64,000 nt of DNA from Desulforhopalus vacuolatus (GTDB taxonomy: Bacteria; Desulfobacterota; Desulfobulbia; Desulfobulbales; Desulfocapsaceae). Position 1 is the stretch's first letter. Every line of letters starts with the position of its first letter. A model generated the notes under the pieces. It was not told the DNA's origin. It was given only the letters and a program-made list of their open reading frames with translations, and made no database searches. The DNA lies in assembly GCF_016918505.1 (NCBI RefSeq), contig NZ_JAFFPZ010000002.1, positions 124,001 through 188,000 on the forward strand, given 5' to 3'. Shown in pieces: positions 53,076 to 62,618 of the stretch. A program made the position numbers and the translations under genes.

Positions 53076-54194
53076 TTATCTGTCGATTTCCGGGATAACC
53101 AGATCAAGAGTTCCCATCATTGCCATGGCATCCATGATCATCAGCCCTTTGCAGGCTTCATCAAAAAGGTGCATGTTGGAATAGGTAGGGGAACGCAGTT
53201 TCATGCGATAGGGAGTCGTGCTGCCGTCGCTGACCAGACGGACTCCGAAGGTCCCGCGAGCCGTTTCTGTTGCCTGGTAGTAATCGCCTGCTGGCGGTTT
53301 GATATTTTTGGGCGCTTTTTTCGGCATGACAGGACCATCAGGCAGTTGGTCGAGAGCATGCTCGACAATGCGCAGGCTCTGTTCAATTTCATCCATGCGC
53401 ACCATGTAACGGGACATGTTATCGCAACCATCATATACCGGAACTTCGAATTCAAGTTCAGGATAAACTGAATACGGTTCGTTGCGGCGGATATCAAAAT
53501 TGATTCCTGCCCCACGGGCAACTCCGGAAGAAGCACCATATTTTCGACACATCTCCGGCGAAATATGGCCCATTCCAATCAATCGTTTCTTGAAAATAAT
53601 ATTGCCGGTAACGAGCTTGTGATACTTGACGAGTTCCTTGCGCATGTATGGCATAAAATCGCGGGCAGATTGAATGAACTGATCATCGATATCTCTGCTG
53701 ACGCCACCAAAGCGAATATAACAATAGGTGAGGCGGGCACCGGTAATACGCTCCATCATGTCAAGAATGTGTTCCCGTGCCTGAAAGGTGTAAAGTAACG
53801 GGGTAAAGCCTCCAAGGTCCATGATAAAGGCACCGAGCCAGACAAGGTGAGAAGATATCCTGTTCAGTTCGACCATGATAACACGGATATATTCGGCACG
53901 TTTCGGCACTTCAATCCCCGCTGCTTTCTCTACGCAGAGAGCATGACAGTGGCTGTAGCCCATGGCTCCGAGATAGTCCAGTCGGGAAAGATTCATGAGG
54001 AACTGCGGGTAGGTCTTTATCTCCCCCATTTTTTCATGCATGCGGTGGATATATCCGACGACAGTTTCAGCATGGACAATATACTCTCCATTCATCTCCA
54101 TCTTTATCCTCAGCACACCATGGGTCGCAGGATGCTGCGGCCCTACATTGAGGACAAATGTCTCATCCGGCTGGAGTTCAACTGGTTGATTCAT
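53076..54194 (-). CDS. nuoD: Complex I-type subunit D
   Basis: 372 residues, not fused to Nuo[21 protein letters not shown] with the quinone-site His, [12 protein letters not shown] and the C-terminal [12 protein letters not shown] are family marks. It is a relative of the NiFe-hydrogenase large subunit without the Ni ligands. It overlaps nuoC by four bases. Confidence 0.97.
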   Translation of the reverse strand: MNQPVELQPDETFVLNVGPQHPATHGVLRIKMEMNGEYIVHAETVVGYIHRMHEKMGEIKTYPQFLMNLSRLDYLGAMGYSHCHALCVEKAAGIEVPKRAEYIRVIMVELNRISSHLVWLGAFIMDLGGFTPLLYTFQAREHILDMMERITGARLTYCYIRFGGVSRDIDDQFIQSARDFMPYMRKELVKYHKLVTGNIIFKKRLIGMGHISPEMCRKYGASSGVARGAGINFDIRRNEPYSVYPELEFEVPVYDGCDNMSRYMVRMDEIEQSLRIVEHALDQLPDGPVMPKKAPKNIKPPAGDYYQATETARGTFGVRLVSDGSTTPYRMKLRSPTYSNMHLFDEACKGLMIMDAMAMMGTLDLVIPEIDR

Positions 54195-54715
54195 GGCTTA
54201 AAATCCTTTCTCAGGGGGTGAATATCGCTGTCTTCAGGAAGAAGCAGGTTCACGAGGTGGGGATGACCGATAAAGTTAATGCCAAAGAATTCGGCGGTCT
54301 CACGTTCATGCCAGTTGGCACCCGCATAGACTCCCGTAATGGTTGGCAGTTCCGCATTATTTCTATCGGCGCGGGTACGGACCACAACCCGGCAGAGATC
54401 AAAATCGTAGCGGGAGAAATCGTACACTACTTCAATTTCGCCTTCCTCAATCCAGTCGACACCAGTGATGGACTCAATGAAAAAATCATTCTGGTCAATG
54501 ATGGAAACGACTTCCACCAGTTGTTCTGGAGTGGCTTTGATATCAAGATGGTACCCGCATTTGGCATAATCAGTTTCGATTACTGCCTCTCTCTGGGGTG
54601 TCGGCGTTTTTTCAGCGGGTTCTTCCCCCTCTGCAACAATGACCGGTGGAATGGTCTCCTCTGCAGGGAAAAGAGGCTTAAGAGCCTGCTTCAGTTTTTC
54701 ACAAATCATGATCAA
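54191..54715 (-). CDS. nuoC: Complex I-type subunit C
   Basis: 174 residues. The 30-kDa-subunit motif [36 protein letters not shown] (spread over residues about 115-150) is clear. The N-terminal 35 residues are a Pro/Glu-rich extension not typical of the family. It is a structural subunit of the peripheral arm. Confidence 0.95.
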   Translation of the reverse strand: MIMICEKLKQALKPLFPAEETIPPVIVAEGEEPAEKTPTPQREAVIETDYAKCGYHLDIKATPEQLVEVVSIIDQNDFFIESITGVDWIEEGEIEVVYDFSRYDFDLCRVVVRTRADRNNAELPTITGVYAGANWHERETAEFFGINFIGHPHLVNLLLPEDSDIHPLRKDFKP

Positions 54716-55254
54716 ACTTCCTTATCTGCCTGCGCCCGAATGGACGGCTGGCGGGAATGAGCTTTTTCCGGGTCTTTGAAGCGCTTCCAGTCTGAGACCA
54801 GCTCCTCCAGTTCAATTATTCCCTGAAGCAGACCCTCGGGGCGCGGCGGGCAACCGGGTACGTAAATATCTACTGGAAGAAAAGTGTCTGCACCAAGCAC
54901 CACGTTGTAATTTTCTTTGATTGCGAAGGGGCCTCCCGAAATTGCACAATTACCCATGGCCATAACCCACTTCGGTTCCGGCATCTGATCATAGAGTGTC
55001 TTAATCCCGGGTTGCATCTTTTTCGTTACTGTTCCCGCGATAATCAGAAGGTCAGCCTGTCTTGGTGAGGGGCGGAATACCTCAGCTCCAAAACGGGACA
55101 TATCAAAGCGGGATCCACCGGTGGCCATCATTTCAATGGCACAGCAGGCAATTCCGAAGGTAAGCGGCCACAGTGAATTTGCACGACCTATTTTTATAAT
55201 GTCATCGGCGATAGCCAGCTGGACTACCGATTCAGGTATATTTTCCTTTCCCAC
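54712..55254 (-). CDS. nuoB: Complex I-type subunit B (N2 cluster)
   Basis: 180 residues from a GTG at 55254, inside the end of nuoA. The four cysteines of cluster N2 are present: tandem Cys in [11 protein letters not shown], then GNCAISGG and [10 protein letters not shown]. It passes electrons to quinone. It overlaps nuoA by 31 bases. Confidence 0.96.
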   Translation of the reverse strand: MGKENIPESVVQLAIADDIIKIGRANSLWPLTFGIACCAIEMMATGGSRFDMSRFGAEVFRPSPRQADLLIIAGTVTKKMQPGIKTLYDQMPEPKWVMAMGNCAISGGPFAIKENYNVVLGADTFLPVDIYVPGCPPRPEGLLQGIIELEELVSDWKRFKDPEKAHSRQPSIRAQADKEV

Positions 55255-55649
55255 TTGAAGACTCCCTTAGTCCATGAATAAATGATTGCAAGAGAAAGAA
55301 TTCCCACAAAAATAACTATTTCAATGAAATCCCTGCATCCTCCGGCGAAGATGGCATTATCGTAAGCCTGTACTACGGGGAAGAGAAAAAGGACATCAAC
55401 ATCAAAGGCGAGGAATATAAGCGCATAGAGGTAAAAAACCACATTATAACGAATCCAGCTGTCCCCAATGGGAGCCATGCCACATTCGACAGCCTGGGAT
55501 GTCTTTTCACTGATATTTCGAGTTTTCCCGGATGGCATGAAAAGGTAAACAATAGCAATAGGGCCGAGGGCGAATGCCAGACCTCCAAGGCTGAATCCAC
55601 TAATCCAGAGTACGAGTTCTGGATACATGAAAGCTACTTGTGACTCCAT
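55224..55649 (-). CDS. nuoA: Complex I-type subunit A
   Basis: 141 residues from [12 protein letters not shown] with GGGAG upstream; a start at 55718 would add 23 residues. It has three helices, with the conserved YECG-like loop as [15 protein letters not shown] and [17 protein letters not shown]. It heads the 13-gene operon. No nuoE, nuoF or nuoG is found between here and the terminator at 44101. The gap to the divergent LysR gene is 283 bases. Confidence 0.95.
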   Translation of the reverse strand: MESQVAFMYPELVLWISGFSLGGLAFALGPIAIVYLFMPSGKTRNISEKTSQAVECGMAPIGDSWIRYNVVFYLYALIFLAFDVDVLFLFPVVQAYDNAIFAGGCRDFIEIVIFVGILSLAIIYSWTKGVFKWERKIYLNR

Positions 55650-55932
55650 GACAAAAATCTCCCAGTCGATACTGAATATTAAAAACCCTGAAGAAAGTAT
55701 TGCCTGTCCAGGATTCATAAAACAAACAAGCCCTATATAGCCCTTTTTTTAAAAAAAACGCTATTATTTCATAACCCTTTTTCCCTCTCTTTTTCTCATG
55801 AAAACTCATGAAACTGTATCAGTGGAGGAAACGGAAAACGGTTGTGAAAGTTGCTGAATGTGCTATCTTTTAAAGAAATATAAATATTAAACATCATTTA
55901 TAGTGAACGGATTATACCACTTGAGGGGGCAA

Positions 55933-56913
55933 ATGTCTATCACTTTAAGGCAACTTGAAATTTTTATAGCGGTAGCAGAAACAGCCCAGGTCACCAAGGC
56001 AAGCAAGAAACTTTTTGTGACCCAGTCCGCAGTCAGCATGGCTCTTGCAGAATTGGAGAACCAGCTCGGGGGTTCCCTTTTTGATCGTCATGGGCGAAGT
56101 CTGATTCTCAATGAACGCGGCCGATATCTCCTTCCACAGGCGAAAGAAATTGCATCCCAGATTGCTGACATCAAGGCGGCCATGTCGGAAAAAAACGACA
56201 GCCTTGAAGGTGTTATCAATATGGTGGCAAGCACGACGCTGGGCAACTATATCATGCCCTATCTGATCGGTGCATTTACCAGGATGCACCCAGGCGTTCA
56301 TGTCAATCTGCTTGTCTACAATACTCGTGCAGCTGAGAAACTGGTGTTGTTTAAAGAGATGGATATCGGCTTTGTTGAAGGGCATCTGTCTGACAGTGAA
56401 GAACTGTTATGGCAGCCGTGGTTCAAGGATGAGCTGGTGGTTCTCTGCGGAGCGTCTGACCCACTGGTAAACAATGACGTATTTAATATCAAGAAAGATT
56501 TGAAGGGGCGCAAGTGGATTATGCGCGAGACAGGTTCCGGAACCATGGCTACTATTCGCGAACGTTTCGGAGCATACATGAAGGATGTCAATGTTGTTAT
56601 GGAAGTCGGTCATCCCGAGGGCGTGAAGAGGGCGGTGGAGTCGGGGGCCGGTATTGCCTGTCTTTCCTCACTCTCCATCTGCCGGGAAGTCGAGTATGCC
56701 TGGCTCAAGGGACTGCATATTGAAGGAGTGGATATGCAGAGGCAGTTGCGGATTATTCAGCGTAAAGACCTTGAGATGACTGATCTCCTGGCAGAATTTA
56801 TCAATTTCTGCGATGTTATGACCCTTTGTGAAGACTCCCAGATTTGTCTTTCAAGTCCATGGAAGCTGCAGTCACTTCTTGCACGCTACTCAGCTCTGAA
56901 GAAGAAACGCTGA
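55933..56913 (+). CDS. LysR-family transcriptional regulator
   Basis: 326 residues from MSITLRQLEIFIAVAE with GAGGGGG upstream; a GTG at 55903 is less likely. The helix-turn-helix is VTKASKKLFVTQSAVSMALAELE (about 20-43), followed by the linker helix and a periplasmic-binding-like effector domain (VVASTTLGNYIMPYLI region). It is divergent from the nuo operon, so it may control it, as is common for LysR genes; the effector is unknown. A family 2 repeat follows its stop. Confidence 0.92.
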   Translation: MSITLRQLEIFIAVAETAQVTKASKKLFVTQSAVSMALAELENQLGGSLFDRHGRSLILNERGRYLLPQAKEIASQIADIKAAMSEKNDSLEGVINMVASTTLGNYIMPYLIGAFTRMHPGVHVNLLVYNTRAAEKLVLFKEMDIGFVEGHLSDSEELLWQPWFKDELVVLCGASDPLVNNDVFNIKKDLKGRKWIMRETGSGTMATIRERFGAYMKDVNVVMEVGHPEGVKRAVESGAGIACLSSLSICREVEYAWLKGLHIEGVDMQRQLRIIQRKDLEMTDLLAEFINFCDVMTLCEDSQICLSSPWKLQSLLARYSALKKKR

Positions 56914-56930
56914 GGCGAATTTCTTCAGAG

Positions 56931-57072
56931 AACATTGAATAATCGCCCATTTTCTTTGTTACAGTTAACAAAATATCCCTGGAGATACGCGCCAGACTCC
57001 CATATCAAATGAGATTTGCGGTAAATTTTCTTCTGTGCCTCGAATATGAACGAATGCAGGCTGTTTCAAGGT
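56931..57072 (+). repeat. Dispersed repeat family 2, copy C
   Basis: AACATTGAATAATCGCCCAT at the left, then TTCTTTGTTACAGTTAAC, GCGCCAGACTCCCATATCAA, GCGGTAAATTTTCTTCTGTG, CCTCGAATATGAACGAA and TGTTTCAAGG. Same order as copies at 13493 and (inverted) 60868. It fills the gap between the convergent LysR and truA genes. Confidence 0.85.
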
Positions 57073-57085
57073 CTTCTTCAATAGT

Positions 57086-57856
57086 TCAATAGAATACCTT
57101 TTTTAAAAAAAGAGCGTGGGCGGGGGCCGTTACTCCTGCTGCTGATCTGTCCTTCGCCTGCAGAATTTTCGCAAAATCTGCTGAGCTGATTTTCCCTCTC
57201 CCTGCATCCAGCAGAGTTCCCATAAGATTTCTCACCATATTTTTCAAAAAACCATCCCCGATAAATTCAAAAATAAGGTGTGTGCTGTCTGCTGTGAATA
57301 TCCGTGCTGAATTGATGGTTCGCACTGCTCCCCGGCCGGTGACGATTCTTTTGTCCCGGGTACCGGTGTTCTCGAAGGATTCAAAATCATGTTCACCTTC
57401 AAGCACGCCAAGGCATCTGGAGATGGAAGAAAGGTCGAGTGCTGCTGTGACATGGAGTGAATAGAGACGCCGGGTAGGTGGCTGTATAAGGGCAGTGCAG
57501 AGGTGATACTGGTAACACTTCCCTTTTGCGGAAAACCGGGCGTGGAACTCGGCGGGACAGGTTTCTACTGTAAGGATCCGTATATCCCCTGCAAGCATGG
57601 AGTTCAGCCCATACAGGAAGCGAGCGTTCGTAATGCCGGACGTGCAGTCGAAGTGGGCAGTCATGGACTCTGCATGCACACCCGCATCGGTGCGGCCTGC
57701 CCCGTGAAGATTAATTTCTGTTCGAGTCATGGTGCGGAGGCAGGTCTCAATTTCCTGCTGGATGGAGCGGCCATTTTTCTGCCGCTGCCATCCACAGTAT
57801 CGCGTGCCATCATAGGCGATGGTGAGACGTATACGCCTTAACTGCAGCTCTGTCAT
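57086..57856 (-). CDS. truA: tRNA pseudouridine(38-40) synthase
   Basis: 256 residues. TIAYDGTRYCGWQRQ, the catalytic Asp in HGAGRTDAGVHA, and FEFIGDGFLKNMVRNLMGTL are TruA signatures. It modifies the anticodon arm of tRNAs. It overlaps the argC end by one base, so the two are probably one transcript. Confidence 0.97.
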   Translation of the reverse strand: MTELQLRRIRLTIAYDGTRYCGWQRQKNGRSIQQEIETCLRTMTRTEINLHGAGRTDAGVHAESMTAHFDCTSGITNARFLYGLNSMLAGDIRILTVETCPAEFHARFSAKGKCYQYHLCTALIQPPTRRLYSLHVTAALDLSSISRCLGVLEGEHDFESFENTGTRDKRIVTGRGAVRTINSARIFTADSTHLIFEFIGDGFLKNMVRNLMGTLLDAGRGKISSADFAKILQAKDRSAAGVTAPAHALFLKKVFY

Positions 57857-58896
57857 CAGGGGAAAAAGGGTGCACCTTCAAGGCCGCTGCCTTCCGGCAG
57901 GCCGCACATCAGGTTCATATTCTGGATTGCCTGGCCGGATGCACCTTTGACAATATTATCGATGGCGGACATAACGACTACGCGCTGAGTTACCTTGTCA
58001 AAGGCTACGGCAACGTCGCAGCAGTTGGAGCCCCGGACGTTTTGGGTGGCAGGGTATTGGCCACTGGGAAGGACACGAACGAAGCGTTCCCCCGAGTAGC
58101 GTTTTTCAAGGATATTTTGCAGTTGTGCAGCATCAAAACCCGGCGTAAGCTGGGTGTAGATGGTGCTGAGGATTCCCCGGGCAATGGGGAGAAGATGGGG
58201 AGTGAAAGAGATTGTGATCTTCTCCTTTGCGTGCAGGGTCAGCTCCTGTTCAATCTCAGGGATGTGGCGGTGGGCCCGGCCGACTTTGTAGGGACGAAAA
58301 CCGTCATGTACTTCGCAGAAGAGTGAGCCGAGATTCAGCCCGCGTCCTGCTCCAGTCGTTCCGGATTTACTGTCAGAAATGATAGGGGAAGGAAGAATCG
58401 CGCCAGCTTCGAGCAGCGGAGTCAGCCCGAGAATGATGGAGGTTGGATAGCATCCGGGATTTGCTACCAGCTGTGCCCCCGCAATTTTGTCTCGATAGAG
58501 TTCCGGCAGGCCGTAAACTGCTTTCTCAAGGAGTTGGGGGGAACTGTGCGGCACATACCATTCTTCATAGGTTGCCTGATCATGGATGCGAAAATCCGCT
58601 GACAGATCGACTACTTTCTTTCCGGCGTCCAGCAGCGGAGGAACTACATCCATCGCCGTCTGGTGGGGGACTGCGGTAAAGAAGACGTCTGCTTTTTCCG
58701 CCCAGGTATCCGGAGTACTCCCGTCGCAGACAATATCAACCAGATTCCGCAGATGTGGGAATACCTCTGCGAGCTTCCTGTCTGCAAATTTCCTTGAGGT
58801 GGCAAGGGTTATTTCAAATTCAGGGTGAGAGCAGATGATTCTCGCCAGCTCTGCACCCGTATAACCGGATGCTCCAATTATTCCAACTCGTGTCAT
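57856..58896 (-). CDS. argC: N-acetyl-gamma-glutamyl-phosphate reductase
   Basis: 346 residues. RVGIIGASGYTGAELARI is the NADP loop, the catalytic Cys is in ANPGCYPTSI, and the His in PHLLPIARGI is conserved. It catalyses the third step of arginine synthesis. It starts about 80 bases after the rpsI terminator. Confidence 0.97.
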   Translation of the reverse strand: MTRVGIIGASGYTGAELARIICSHPEFEITLATSRKFADRKLAEVFPHLRNLVDIVCDGSTPDTWAEKADVFFTAVPHQTAMDVVPPLLDAGKKVVDLSADFRIHDQATYEEWYVPHSSPQLLEKAVYGLPELYRDKIAGAQLVANPGCYPTSIILGLTPLLEAGAILPSPIISDSKSGTTGAGRGLNLGSLFCEVHDGFRPYKVGRAHRHIPEIEQELTLHAKEKITISFTPHLLPIARGILSTIYTQLTPGFDAAQLQNILEKRYSGERFVRVLPSGQYPATQNVRGSNCCDVAVAFDKVTQRVVVMSAIDNIVKGASGQAIQNMNLMCGLPEGSGLEGAPFFP

Positions 58897-58972
58897 GGCT
58901 GTTTTCCTCGGGAATTTCCATCAGGGCAGTATCAAATGTGTTGCCACAGTGTATTAGCGGAAAAGAGAACGG

Positions 58973-59001
58973 AAAAAGGGGAATGACATTCGTCATTCCC
59001 C
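58973..59001 (-). terminator. Intrinsic terminator of the rplM-rpsI operon
   Basis: A perfect 10-bp stem GGGGAATGAC/GTCATTCCCC with a four-base loop is followed on the minus strand by CTTTTTCC. Confidence 0.88.
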
Positions 59002-59045
59002 CCGGCTTCATCAGTATAATGCAGCAGCCCGCATTTTCCAGCAGA

Positions 59046-59438
59046 TTAACGCTTGGAAAATTGGAACTTGGCACGGGCGCCTTTTTGTCCATATTTCTTT
59101 CTTTCTTTCTGCCGCGGGTCGCGGGTAAGCAGACCGGATTGCTTCAGGGGAAGACGATTCTCCAAGTCTACTTCCAGCAGTGCACGGGAAATTCCATGAG
59201 AGAGAGCATCAACTTGAGCAGATTTTCCGCCACCTTTGAGAGTAGCGATAACGTCATATTGTTCAGTGGTATCAGTCACAACAAAAGGTTTAACAACCTT
59301 ATGATCTTTGAAAATTGCTCCAAAGTACTCAACTGCTTCCATTTTGTTCACGGTTACTTTACCGTTTCCAGGAACCAGCCAGACTCTGGCGACTGCACTT
59401 TTTCTTCTTCCAGTGGCGTAAAACTTATCTTGAGCCAT
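59046..59438 (-). CDS. rpsI: 30S ribosomal protein S9
   Basis: 130 residues. FYATGRRKSAVARVWLVPG at the N-terminus and the basic C-terminus (KKYGQKGARAKFQFSKR) that reaches the P-site tRNA are typical. It follows rplM by 15 bases. Confidence 0.98.
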   Translation of the reverse strand: MAQDKFYATGRRKSAVARVWLVPGNGKVTVNKMEAVEYFGAIFKDHKVVKPFVVTDTTEQYDVIATLKGGGKSAQVDALSHGISRALLEVDLENRLPLKQSGLLTRDPRQKERKKYGQKGARAKFQFSKR

Positions 59439-59453
59439 ATCTTGTCTCCAGAA

Positions 59454-59882
59454 TTAAATATCGAATACGGTGGGATTCTGAGCGGCATGCGGATGCTCAG
59501 GACCGGCGTAAACTTTGAGTTTCTTCAGTTGTGCCCGGCCAAGTTTATTTCTTGGCAACATCCCTTTTACCGCATTGATAATAAGATCTTCGGGATGCTT
59601 CTCACGAAGTTCTTTTGCACTGGTTTCCTTAATGCCGCCAATGTAGCCGGTATGACGATAATATTTTTTATCGTCCCATTTCTTGCCGGTGAGGGCAACT
59701 TTATCAGCATTGGTAACTACAACGAAGTCACCATTGTCCATAAATGTAGAAAATGTGGGCTTATTTTTTCCACGCAGGCGGTGGGCGATCTCAGTGGCAA
59801 GACGACCAAGAACTTTATTCTCAGCATCAACTGTAAGCCACTCCTTCTGAATTTCGTCAACCGGAGTAAGATAGGTTTTCAT
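59454..59882 (-). CDS. rplM: 50S ribosomal protein L13
   Basis: 142 residues from [10 protein letters not shown], the same length as E. coli L13; GAGGAT precedes this ATG, so a start at 59906 is rejected. [33 protein letters not shown] and [13 protein letters not shown] are conserved. Confidence 0.98.
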   Translation of the reverse strand: MKTYLTPVDEIQKEWLTVDAENKVLGRLATEIAHRLRGKNKPTFSTFMDNGDFVVVTNADKVALTGKKWDDKKYYRHTGYIGGIKETSAKELREKHPEDLIINAVKGMLPRNKLGRAQLKKLKVYAGPEHPHAAQNPTVFDI

Positions 59883-59910
59883 TTTAATCCTCAACTGATG
59901 AAACATGATA

Positions 59911-59941
59911 AAAAAAAAGGCTCGAACATGTCGAACCTTTT
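59911..59941 (-). terminator. Terminator after tRNA-Gly, before rplM
   Basis: On the minus strand AAAAGGTTCGA pairs with TCGAGCCTTTT (one mismatch) and a run of T follows, nine bases after the tRNA CCA end. Confidence 0.75.
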
Positions 59942-59949
59942 CAAATATT

Positions 59950-60024
<75 letters not shown>

Positions 60025-60147
60025 TTGCTTCTTGTAAAAAACAGGTAGACTGTTTACCAAATGATTAAGCTTCTGTCAATTAAAAAACGAGGTGATGTTC
60101 TTTTTTTACAGCTCTTTACCCTCAAAATTCAAAGCACCAGAACCTTC

Positions 60148-60169
60148 GTACAAATTATTGTACTTTTTT
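60148..60169 (+). terminator. Short palindrome with T-run upstream of hisB
   Basis: GTACAA-atta-TTGTAC is followed by six T. It could be a weak terminator or an operator about 100 bases upstream of hisB. The 243-base gap 60025-60267 shows nothing else I recognise. Confidence 0.35.
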
Positions 60170-60267
60170 GGCAGGAAATGGTAAAGGTGAAGAGTGGCGA
60201 CTTCACTTTGAGGTTGCGAACCGGTTCCTTTCAAAGCCAATAAAAACAGGATATCACAATATAAAGA

Positions 60268-60849
60268 ATGCGACACTCAGAAATTAAAAGAAAGACCAGC
60301 GAGACAGATATCGATCTCTCCTTTACCCTTGACGGTAATGGCCGGTATGACCTGTCTACCGGAATTCCCTTTTTTGACCATATGCTAACCCTTTTCGCTG
60401 TTCACGGTTCCTTCGATCTGAAGCTTCACGCAGACGGGGATATCGAGGTGGACGGGCATCACACGGTTGAGGACATTGGTATCTGTCTCGGACAGGCATT
60501 GAGTGAGGCCCTTGGTAACAAGGCCGGTATTACCAGGTATGGCAGTTTCTCTCTGCCCATGGACGAGACGCTTGTTCGAGTTGTACTTGATCTCTCCAAT
60601 CGCCCCTTTTTGCACTATGAAGCACCGGTTCGGGAACCGATGCTGGGAAGCTTTGATACCATGCTGTCGAAGGAATTTTTCCGGGCCGTTTGTCAGCATG
60701 GCGGGATTACCCTGCACATTGATTTACTCCATGGCGAGAACGGACATCATATTATAGAAGCAGTCTTCAAGGCGTTCGGCCGGGCTCTCGCAGAGGCGGT
60801 AACACCGCTTGCCGACGGTAGAGTTATGTCCTCCAAGGGATGTCTGTAA
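60268..60849 (+). CDS. hisB: Imidazoleglycerol-phosphate dehydratase
   Basis: 193 residues, the monofunctional form. FFDHMLTLFAVHG, DGHHTVEDIGICLG and GENGHHIIEAVFKA supply the manganese-binding histidines and glutamates. It acts in histidine synthesis. No other his gene is in the window. The ribosome binding site (AGGAT) is rather distant. Confidence 0.97.
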   Translation: MRHSEIKRKTSETDIDLSFTLDGNGRYDLSTGIPFFDHMLTLFAVHGSFDLKLHADGDIEVDGHHTVEDIGICLGQALSEALGNKAGITRYGSFSLPMDETLVRVVLDLSNRPFLHYEAPVREPMLGSFDTMLSKEFFRAVCQHGGITLHIDLLHGENGHHIIEAVFKAFGRALAEAVTPLADGRVMSSKGCL

Positions 60850-60867
60850 GACGTGTTGAAAATAGGG

Positions 60868-61022
60868 GTACCTTGAATAATATTGTATTTCGTTCATATT
60901 CGAGGCACAGGAAGAAATGTACCGCAGGGTTTGTGGCTGGTGGTTGATATCGGAGTCTGGCGCTTACCTCCGAGGAAGATTTTTTTATTGTAACAAAGAA
61001 GATGGACAATTATTCGATGTTC
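60868..61022 (-). repeat. Dispersed repeat family 2, copy D (inverted)
   Basis: On the minus strand: AACATCGAATAATTGTCCAT, TTCTTTGTTACAATAAAA, GCGCCAGACTCCGATATCAA, TTCTTCCTGTGCCTCGAATA, TGAACGAAATACAATATTAT and TCAAGGTACC. The ends form inverted repeats (TACCTTGAATAAT / CATCGAATAAT). It occupies most of the 319-base gap between hisB and the lipoprotein gene. Confidence 0.85.
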
Positions 61023-61168
61023 CCCACAGCGTTGCAGCAGGGAACCACTGCTCTAAACACAGGGGTGGAGAACTTCCACAGACTCTTGACCGGCAGCTTA
61101 CCCAGGGTCTGAGCAGGGCCTGGGACAATGAAAAGAATCCCTGCCGGGGGCGGGGAAAAGGGGGGAAA

Positions 61169-61774
61169 GTGAAAACAAATATTGTGAGTCTTTTGATGGT
61201 TGTTGCTCTGCTGGCAATCTCAGGCTGTGCCACACCGGAGAAAGAGAGTCCGAGGGCATTAAAGCCATTGAAGTGTATTGCGGTAATGCCCGTGATGGCT
61301 GGGGGAGAGGATGTTGATTTACCCCTGCAGGATTTGCAAAAAGGAGCAGCTTTTGCCACCAGTGAGATGACTCTTCTTCTCGCTGACAGACCCAATATTG
61401 AGCTCGTCTCTTCCCGTCAGGCCGGGGGCTTTCCCCCCGAGATAATCCACGGGCGCTCTGGAGCGATTGCCGCTATTGGTGAACAGACCGGATGTGACGG
61501 TGTACTTCTCACTCACCTGGAGTATTACAGTGAACGTGTCGGAAGTGAATATTCCGTTGACTCACCGGCTTCCGCCTCTTTCAAAATGGCTCTTTTTTAT
61601 GCTCCGACCGGTGCTGTCCTCTGGACTGCCGACTTTCGTGAGACTCAGGAATCTTTTCTGTCAAATATTTTCTCCAGCAAGATGGGCAAACGCGGTTTTC
61701 GCTGGATAACAGCGCAGGAACTCCTCAGGCAGGGACTCGAAGAGCGTCTTGGAGAGTGTCCATACCTGAAGTAA
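61169..61774 (+). CDS. Putative lipoprotein
   Basis: 201 residues from a GTG preceded by GGGGGGAAA. A lipoprotein signal is clear: positively charged start, hydrophobic stretch and lipobox SGC (Cys20). The mature part (IAVMPVMAGGEDVD, LLLADRPNIELVSSRQAGG, GCDGVLLTHLEYYSERVG, GAVLWTADFRETQES) resembles proteins of the GNA1162/CsgG-related lipoprotein type that collect at the outer membrane, but I cannot name the family with confidence. A terminator follows. Confidence 0.85.
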   Translation: MKTNIVSLLMVVALLAISGCATPEKESPRALKPLKCIAVMPVMAGGEDVDLPLQDLQKGAAFATSEMTLLLADRPNIELVSSRQAGGFPPEIIHGRSGAIAAIGEQTGCDGVLLTHLEYYSERVGSEYSVDSPASASFKMALFYAPTGAVLWTADFRETQESFLSNIFSSKMGKRGFRWITAQELLRQGLEERLGECPYLK

Positions 61775-61824
61775 TTCTTGTGATCCGCAGGTCTTGTGAT
61801 CCGCAGGAGTAAATAACTTTTAAT

Positions 61825-61859
61825 CCCGCCCGGCCCGTAAGGGGAGGCGGGTTTTTTTT
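61825..61859 (+). terminator. Intrinsic terminator after the lipoprotein gene
   Basis: CCCGCC/GGCGGG stem followed by eight T. Just before it, TCTTGTGATCCGCAGG occurs twice in direct tandem (about 61778-61809). Confidence 0.85.
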
Positions 61860-61871
61860 ATCTGAAAAAGA

Positions 61872-62618
61872 ATGAAACAAACCATTCCCCAAAAGCTGCG
61901 TCGTAAACTCGGCCGAGCCATGCACGATTATGCCATGTTTGAAGAGGGGGACCGTATTCTGCTGGCCGTCTCCGGCGGGGTGGACAGCCTTGTCCTTGCC
62001 GGAATACTCAAGATCTGGCAGGCCCGTGCTCCCATCACCTTTGAACTGCAGTGTGTTCATATTAACCATGGTTACACGGGGGGAGGCGGCCCTGAAAACA
62101 CCATTGCCCCTCAGCTGGCGAAATTTGGTCTCTCCCTTGAGATTTATGCGGAACGGGAACTCCCCGGAGAGCGAAGCTGTTTCCTCTGCGCGCGCCATCG
62201 TCGCAGCCAGCTTTTTGATCTCGCGGAAAAATACGGCTGCAGTAAAATCGCTTTCGGTCATCATCGGGATGACCTTATTGAAACCTTCATGCTGAACGCC
62301 TTTTACTGCGGGAGTCTCTCCACCATGCTTCCGAAGCAGGAGCTTTTCAATGGGACTCTTGCCCTTGTTCGGCCGATGGCTTATCTTGATAAAACCAATG
62401 TCAGGGCTCTGGCCGTCGACTGGAAACTGCAGCCGGTGAGCAACCTCTGTCCTTTTGCCGAAGAGACCCGCCGCGAGCGGGTTCGTCGTTTCCTTGATAA
62501 ATTTTATGCGGAGGAGCCGCAGGCGAGGGCCTCTCTCTTTGCCGCTCTCTCAAATGTTCGACAGGATTATCTTCTCAAGGTGAATCATGAAGTTGCGCAT
62601 CAAAAACATTCTGAATAA
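61872..62618 (+). CDS. ttcA: TtcA/TilS-family tRNA thiolation protein
   Basis: 248 residues. The PP-loop is [11 protein letters not shown]; a CxxC pair lies in [11 protein letters not shown] and a further Cys in [15 protein letters not shown], as in TtcA, which uses an Fe-S cluster to make 2-thiocytidine at tRNA position 32. [15 protein letters not shown] is also a family block. It overlaps the asnS start by 32 bases, so the two are co-translated. Confidence 0.92.
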   Translation: MKQTIPQKLRRKLGRAMHDYAMFEEGDRILLAVSGGVDSLVLAGILKIWQARAPITFELQCVHINHGYTGGGGPENTIAPQLAKFGLSLEIYAERELPGERSCFLCARHRRSQLFDLAEKYGCSKIAFGHHRDDLIETFMLNAFYCGSLSTMLPKQELFNGTLALVRPMAYLDKTNVRALAVDWKLQPVSNLCPFAEETRRERVRRFLDKFYAEEPQARASLFAALSNVRQDYLLKVNHEVAHQKHSE

